Shown one piece after another: positions 59,521-64,000 of a DNA stretch of 64,000 nucleotides; positions within the stretch are counted from its first letter, which is position 1; the number at the start of each line of letters is the position of its first letter. Position numbers and translations under genes: made by a program. The notes beneath the pieces were generated by a model. That model did no database searches. It was not told where the DNA came from and worked only from the letters and a program-made list of their open reading frames with translations. The stretch is taken from NCBI RefSeq assembly GCF_002086735.1, contig NZ_MVIJ01000001.1:124001-188000 (forward strand). The letters are read 5' to 3'. Source of the stretch: Mycobacterium scrofulaceum. GTDB lineage: Bacteria > Actinomycetota > Actinomycetes > Mycobacteriales > Mycobacteriaceae.

Positions 59521-59925
59521 ATGGAGGCGATGGATTCCGAGCCCCAGTCGTTCTATGACGCCGTCGGCGGTGCCGACACCTTCCATGCGATCGTGTCCCG
59601 CTTCTATGCCGAGGTGGCCGAGGACGAGATCCTGCGCCAGCTGTACCCCGAAGACGACCTCGCGGATGCCGAGGAACGCTTGCGCATGTTCCTCGAGCAG
59701 TACTGGGGCGGTCCGCGCACGTACTCCGACCGGCGAGGCCATCCCCGATTGCGGATGCGCCACGTCCCCTTCCGGATCACTCCCATCGAGCGCGACGCCT
59801 GGCTGCGCTGCATGCACGTCGCCGTCGCCTCGATCGACTCTGAGACCCTCGACGACGAGCACCGACGCCAGTTGCTCGATTACCTGGAGATGGCCGCCCA
59901 CTCACTGGTCAATGCCCCTATCTGA
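59521..59925 (+). CDS. glbO: Truncated hemoglobin, group II (trHbO)
   Basis: 134 residues. The short globin has F-Y-D-A-V-G-G, the Y-W-G-G-P segment, proximal His in M-R-H-V-P-F and the Trp of D-A-W-L-R-C-M, all typical of GlbO. It binds oxygen and may detoxify peroxide or deliver oxygen at the membrane. Start choice is between ATGs at 59521 and 59530, neither with a good site. It is 25 bases before aglA, likely one transcript. Confidence 0.95.
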   Translation: MEAMDSEPQSFYDAVGGADTFHAIVSRFYAEVAEDEILRQLYPEDDLADAEERLRMFLEQYWGGPRTYSDRRGHPRLRMRHVPFRITPIERDAWLRCMHVAVASIDSETLDDEHRRQLLDYLEMAAHSLVNAPI

Positions 59926-59950
59926 TACCCGGCGAACTGAACGGAGCAGG

Positions 59951-61516
59951 ATGAGCCCCGGAGCATGGTGGTCTAACGCGGTCTTCTATCAGGTCTACCC
60001 CCGGTCTTTCGCCGACAGCGACGGCGACGGCGTGGGCGACATCGACGGGCTGCTGGCGCACCTGGATCACCTCGAGCGCCTCGGGGTCGACGCGATCTGG
60101 CTCAACCCGGTCACCGTGTCGCCGATGGCCGATCACGGCTACGACGTCGCCGACCCCCGCGACATCGACCCGTTGTTCGGCGGGATGGCCGCCATCGAGC
60201 GGCTGATCCCGGCGGCGCACGCCCGGGGCATCAAGGTCACCATGGACGTGGTGCCCAACCACACCAGCTCGGCGCACCCGTGGTTCCAGGCCGCGCTGGC
60301 CGCCGGGCCGGGCACCGAAGCGCGGGACCGCTACTACTTTCGCGACGGCCGCGGTTCGGCGGGGGAGCTCCCGCCGAACAACTGGACCTCGGTGTTCGGC
60401 GGGTCCGCCTGGACGCGGGTGGTAGAGCCGGACGGCAACCCTGGCCAGTACTACCTGCACCTTTTCGACACCGAGCAGCCGGACCTGAACTGGGAACACC
60501 CGGACGTCTTCGACGATTTCGAGAAGACGCTGCGTTTCTGGCTGGAGCGCGGCGTGGACGGTTTCCGCATCGACGTGGCGCACGGGATGGCCAAGCCGGC
60601 CGACCTGCCCGACGCGCGGGACGACGTCAAGGTGCTGAGCCACAGCGACGACGACCCGCGTTTCAACCACCCGAGCGTGCACGAGATTCACCGTGGGATC
60701 CGCAAGATCGTCGACGACTATCCCGACGCGGTGACCATCGGCGAGGTATGGGTGCTGGACAACCTGCTGTGGGCCGAATATCTGCGGCCCGACGAACTGC
60801 ACCTCGGGTTCAACTTCCGGCTGACCAAGATCGACTTCGACGCCCGGGAAATCCAGGACGCCATCCAGAATTCGATGGAGGCGATCGCGATCGAAAACGC
60901 GATCCCGACCTGGACGCTTTCCAACCACGACGTGGGCCGCGAGGTCACTCGCTACGGCGGCGGCGAGACCGGGCTGCGGCGGGCACGCGCGATGGCGATG
61001 GTGATGCTGGCGCTGCCCGGGGCGGTGTTCGTCTACAACGGCGAGGAGCTGGGGCTGCCGGACGTGGAGCTGCCCGATGACGTGCTGCAGGACCCGACGT
61101 GGGAACGCTCCGGGCACACCGAACGCGGCCGCGACAAGTGCCGGGTCCCCATCCCGTGGTCTGGCGACGCTCCCCCGTTCGGCTTCTCCTCGTCGCCCGA
61201 AACGTGGCTGCCGATGCCGCCGGAATGGGCGGCGCTGACCGTCGAGCGCCAGATCGCCGACCCGGAATCGACCTTCGCGTTCTTCCAGCACATCATCAAG
61301 GTGCGCAAGGGGCGCGCGGAATTCGACGGTGATGGGATCGACTGGTTGGACGCGCCGCGCGGCGCGCTGATCTTCCGGCGCCGCGGCGGCGGGGCGGTGT
61401 GCGCGGTGAATGCCGGAAGCCGGCCGATCCCGCTGCCGCCGGGAGAGCTTCTCATGGCCAGCGCCCCACTGGTCGACGGCAAGCTACCGCCGGACGCCGC
61501 GGCCTGGCTGGCTTGA
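59951..61516 (+). CDS. aglA: Alpha-glucosidase, GH13 family (Rv2471 type)
   Basis: 521 residues. The GH13 motifs are in order: D-V-V-P-N-H-T, G-F-R-I-D-V-A-H (nucleophile Asp), G-E-V-W (acid Glu) and L-S-N-H-D-V (third Asp). It hydrolyses terminal alpha-glucosides such as maltose-like sugars. ATG at 59951 preceded by GGAGCAGG. There is no signal peptide, so it acts inside the cell on oligosaccharides or glycogen fragments. It pairs with glbO only by position. Confidence 0.94.
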   Translation: MSPGAWWSNAVFYQVYPRSFADSDGDGVGDIDGLLAHLDHLERLGVDAIWLNPVTVSPMADHGYDVADPRDIDPLFGGMAAIERLIPAAHARGIKVTMDVVPNHTSSAHPWFQAALAAGPGTEARDRYYFRDGRGSAGELPPNNWTSVFGGSAWTRVVEPDGNPGQYYLHLFDTEQPDLNWEHPDVFDDFEKTLRFWLERGVDGFRIDVAHGMAKPADLPDARDDVKVLSHSDDDPRFNHPSVHEIHRGIRKIVDDYPDAVTIGEVWVLDNLLWAEYLRPDELHLGFNFRLTKIDFDAREIQDAIQNSMEAIAIENAIPTWTLSNHDVGREVTRYGGGETGLRRARAMAMVMLALPGAVFVYNGEELGLPDVELPDDVLQDPTWERSGHTERGRDKCRVPIPWSGDAPPFGFSSSPETWLPMPPEWAALTVERQIADPESTFAFFQHIIKVRKGRAEFDGDGIDWLDAPRGALIFRRRGGGAVCAVNAGSRPIPLPPGELLMASAPLVDGKLPPDAAAWLA

Positions 61517-61644
61517 GCACCCAAAGACACCGCGGAGCAAGCGTTTCCGCATGGCTTGCCGGGGTGTCACTTGCCGGCGCCATACCCGGCGGGGGTACTG
61601 TCGTGCCATGGCCGACATGGAGAAACCCGGCGGAGGGCGGGTAG

Positions 61645-62277
61645 GTGGATAACACCTTGCGCTGGGTGGTGACGGCGCTGTTCGCCGTCAGCTTCGCCGC
61701 CTACGCGTATTTCCTTGTCGCTCAACGCCGCTGCTGGACAAGCATGGTCAGCCAGCTGCTGCACCTGGCGATGTCGGCCGTGATGATCTTGATGGCCTGG
61801 GGCGTGGGAATGACTCTGCCGACGGCCGCGGCCACGTTGGGCTTCCTGCTGGGCGGCGCCTGGTTCGTCGGCATCGCCCGCCGCGCGCCGCGGGCCGGCG
61901 ACGGCCCGCTGACGAGCTATTACTACGCCGCGATGATGGCGGCGATGGCCTGGATGTACGTGGCGATGACCGGCAGCCTGCCGGGCCGGTCCGAGCACCC
62001 GGGCGGCGACGCGATGGGCATGGCCGCCCATGGCGCCGCGCCGGGATCGCCGCACGCGGCCCACCACATGTCCCAGGGCACGCCGGGCTGGGTCAGCGTC
62101 GTGAACTGGACCGCGGCCGTGGGGTTCGCCGCGGTGGCGATCTACTGGGCGTACCGCTGGATGGCGCGGCGCTGGACGCGCCTGATGCCGCGGGCGGTTC
62201 CCCTCGCCTACGCCCAAATCGCAGCTCAGACGGTCACCGCCGCCGGCACGGCGTTGATGTTCGGCGCCATTGTATGA
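61645..62277 (+). CDS. DUF5134 family membrane protein
   Basis: 210 residues from a GTG with a GGAGGGCGGG site. Six or so helices; a loop in the middle is rich in His, Met and Gly (A-M-G-M-A-A-H, A-A-H-H-M), a pattern often seen in copper-handling membrane proteins. It is assigned to the DUF5134 family; the function is unknown. It lies 128 bases after aglA and 70 before the flavoprotein. Confidence 0.82.
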   Translation: MDNTLRWVVTALFAVSFAAYAYFLVAQRRCWTSMVSQLLHLAMSAVMILMAWGVGMTLPTAAATLGFLLGGAWFVGIARRAPRAGDGPLTSYYYAAMMAAMAWMYVAMTGSLPGRSEHPGGDAMGMAAHGAAPGSPHAAHHMSQGTPGWVSVVNWTAAVGFAAVAIYWAYRWMARRWTRLMPRAVPLAYAQIAAQTVTAAGTALMFGAIV

Positions 62278-62347
62278 GCCCGGGCGGGGTCGGCTCGCCC
62301 CGCCTTCCGCCTCGGCGCGTGGCTCGGCGCTCCTCTATACCTAGTAC

Positions 62348-63382
62348 ATGGCGACCTACGCGTGGACAGTGATCGGAGCCGGGCCCGCGGGAATTGCCGC
62401 GGTGGGAAAACTGCTCGATCAGGGCATCCCGCCCGACAAGATCGCCTGGGTCGACCCGGCCTTCGCCGCGGGAGATTTGGGCGGCAAGTGGAGGTCGGTG
62501 TCCAGCAACACCATCGCCGGGACATTCATGAGTTTCTTGAATAGCTCTGCGGCCTTTCGGTTCTCACAGGCCCCGCCATGGCCGCTCGCCGAAGTCGACC
62601 CGGAGGAAACCTGCGCCCTGGCCCTGGTCGCCGATCCGTTGGTGTGGGTGACCGGCCAGCTGCGCGAACGGGTACGGGTGTTCGAAACGACGGCCACCAG
62701 CCTGACCCTGCGGCGCCGGCAGTGGTACATCGAGACGCGGGACCCGGAACTGACTTCAGACAACGTCATCCTCGCCGTCGGCGCGGTACCCCGCAGGCTC
62801 GACTATCCAATCGATGAGATTCCGGTCGAGGTCGCCCTGGATGCAGAGCAACTCGCCGAGGTACCGCTCGAGGGCGCGACGGTCGCCGTCTTCGGCTCGT
62901 CGCACTCGTCGATGATCGCCTTGCCGCACCTGCTGCGGCACCCGGTCCGCAAGGTGATCAATTTCTACCGCAGCCCACTCAAATACGCTGTCTATCTGAG
63001 GGATTGGATCCTTTTCGACGACACCGGCCTCAAGGGGCGAGCCGCCGTGTGGGCCCGCGAGAACATCGACGGCGTGTACCCGGAGCGGTTGGAGCGCTGC
63101 CTGGTTTCCGGCCCGCAATTCGACGAGAAGGTGGCCGAATGCGACCGCGTCGTCTACACCGTCGGTTTCGAGCAACGGAAGCTGCCCGAGACGCCGCAGT
63201 GGGGCCCGCTGCCGTACAACCGGATGAACGGGATCCTGGCCCCCGGATTGTTCGGGCTGGGCATCGCGTTCCCGGAGTACGCCGAGGATCCTTACGGTTA
63301 CGGCCAATACCGCGTCGGCCTCCAGAAGTTCGTGGATTACCTGGACGCGGTTCTTCCGCTCTGGATGGCCTACGGGACGTGA
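62348..63382 (+). CDS. FAD/NAD(P)-binding oxidoreductase
   Basis: 344 residues. The N-terminal dinucleotide fold (G-A-G-P-A-G, near residue 11) and a second Rossmann region (V-A-V-F-G-S-S-H-S-S) fit a pyridine-nucleotide-disulfide-like or flavin monooxygenase-like enzyme, but no redox-active C-x4-C is seen. Substrate is unknown. Part of the gene (about 62500-62580) is lower in GC than its neighbours. It converges with the Rv2474c-like gene, with 9 bases between the stops. Confidence 0.85.
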   Translation: MATYAWTVIGAGPAGIAAVGKLLDQGIPPDKIAWVDPAFAAGDLGGKWRSVSSNTIAGTFMSFLNSSAAFRFSQAPPWPLAEVDPEETCALALVADPLVWVTGQLRERVRVFETTATSLTLRRRQWYIETRDPELTSDNVILAVGAVPRRLDYPIDEIPVEVALDAEQLAEVPLEGATVAVFGSSHSSMIALPHLLRHPVRKVINFYRSPLKYAVYLRDWILFDDTGLKGRAAVWARENIDGVYPERLERCLVSGPQFDEKVAECDRVVYTVGFEQRKLPETPQWGPLPYNRMNGILAPGLFGLGIAFPEYAEDPYGYGQYRVGLQKFVDYLDAVLPLWMAYGT

Positions 63383-63391
63383 AGGTATCCG

Positions 63392-64000
63392 TCAGCGCAA
63401 CACCAGCGCCGGGTCGCCGCGACGGCGATACACCGAACCGAAACGGGCGTCGATACGCAGCCAGGTCGGCAGGATCCGGACCCGGATCATCTCGTCGGCG
63501 CCGACGGCGTCCGGCGACTGCGGCAGGAAACCCATCGCCGTCAGGGCGAACACACACCGCATGGGCAGCCCGACGCTGCCGTCCGGGGAGCTGACCTGGA
63601 TGACCTCCTGGTCGAGCAGCGACACCGGCGGGCCGTGAGAACTGCCGTGTTCCTTGGCAAGTCGCGCGCCACGCTGCGCCAGGTCGAGCATCACGCGGGC
63701 GGGGATGTCATCGAGGTGGGTGAAACCGGAGTCCGGCGGCAGGGCGCCTCGCCACGCGGAATCCATCGCGAAGCCGGGATCGACATAGCCGGAGTCGTCC
63801 ATCGCGGACAGCCCGCGCCCCAACGCATCCGCACCCACCGAGAGATCCTCGGGCCGCACCTGGCCACCCACCACCCGGCTGGCCAGCACGTCGAAACCCG
63901 TTGCCATCCAAGCCGTCAGCAGTCCGGGCGACCGGGTGCGCAGTCGAATGATCGCGGCGTCATCGAGTCGCAGCGCGCGATCGACGAACGCGGCCAGCTC
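63392..64000 (-). CDS. Conserved hypothetical protein (Rv2474c type), 5' end outside window
   Basis: The frame continues past an internal ATG at 63907 to the right edge with good protein sequence (R-L-R-T-R-S-P-G-L-L-T-A-W), so the gene is cut by the window; 202 residues are visible. No known domain or catalytic motif is recognised, and no membrane segment is seen. The M. tuberculosis counterpart is about 217 residues, so only a few N-terminal residues are missing. Confidence 0.82.
   Translation of the reverse strand, partial: ELAAFVDRALRLDDAAIIRLRTRSPGLLTAWMATGFDVLASRVVGGQVRPEDLSVGADALGRGLSAMDDSGYVDPGFAMDSAWRGALPPDSGFTHLDDIPARVMLDLAQRGARLAKEHGSSHGPPVSLLDQEVIQVSSPDGSVGLPMRCVFALTAMGFLPQSPDAVGADEMIRVRILPTWLRIDARFGSVYRRRGDPALVLR

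Overview
The window is high-GC actinobacterial DNA from a mycobacterium. The MmpL/MmpS proteins, a PE-PPE-domain protein, the maltooligosaccharide-type MGLP genes, RpfE, the paired ClpP subunits and many family-restricted DUFs all point there. From about 7.2 kb to the right edge the gene order follows, from memory, the M. tuberculosis Rv2417c to Rv2474c backbone, with local gains and losses. This suggests a nontuberculous, probably slow-growing species (M. avium-complex-like). Species cannot be fixed without a search.

Layout. 1-7210: lipid-export locus (3' part of one MmpL, a secreted PE-PPE-domain hydrolase/acyltransferase, a DapB-like NAD(P) oxidoreductase, an MmpS-MmpL pair). 7207-10496: leftward operon nadD-rsfS-gpgP-octT-degV, joining NAD synthesis, ribosome silencing and early methylglucose lipopolysaccharide steps. 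10640-14268: VWA protein, MoxR ATPase, proA. 14374-18050: an MscS-type channel with a cNMP-like domain overlapping a membrane cyclase-like sensor whose catalytic residues are mostly replaced. 18198-20327: cation-transporter-like protein, ribokinase, small membrane protein. 20378-26932: nadE, then an accessory block absent from this position in M. tuberculosis (isochorismatase-fold hydrolase, SIRT4-like class II sirtuin, P450 with a divergent TetR, an OhrR-like MarR, a DUF5313 protein). 26933-35786: proB-obg-rpmA-rplU, rne, ndk, DUF4233, folC. 35794-40344: valS, an enoyl-reductase-like protein and rpfE. 40345-41385: a 1-kb gene-free stretch. 41386-46545: mobA, korB, korA, MFS transporter. 46580-51172: clpX, an mmuM pseudogene, clpP2, clpP1, tig. 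51239-51534: back-to-back tRNA-Pro and tRNA-Gly. 51567-64000: lipP, a Pro/Gly-rich exported protein, nei1, rpiB, the Rv2466c-type oxidoreductase, pepN, DUF5130, a small membrane protein, HNH nuclease, glbO, aglA, DUF5134, a flavoprotein and a partial Rv2474c-like gene.

Most genes are core metabolism (NAD, proline, folate, translation, proteolysis). The parts that most merit a second look are the doubly degenerate cyclase/channel pair, the left-edge lipid-export locus, the nadE-proB insertion with its SIRT4-like sirtuin, the frameshifted mmuM remnant, and a small family of intergenic palindromes sharing a core sequence.
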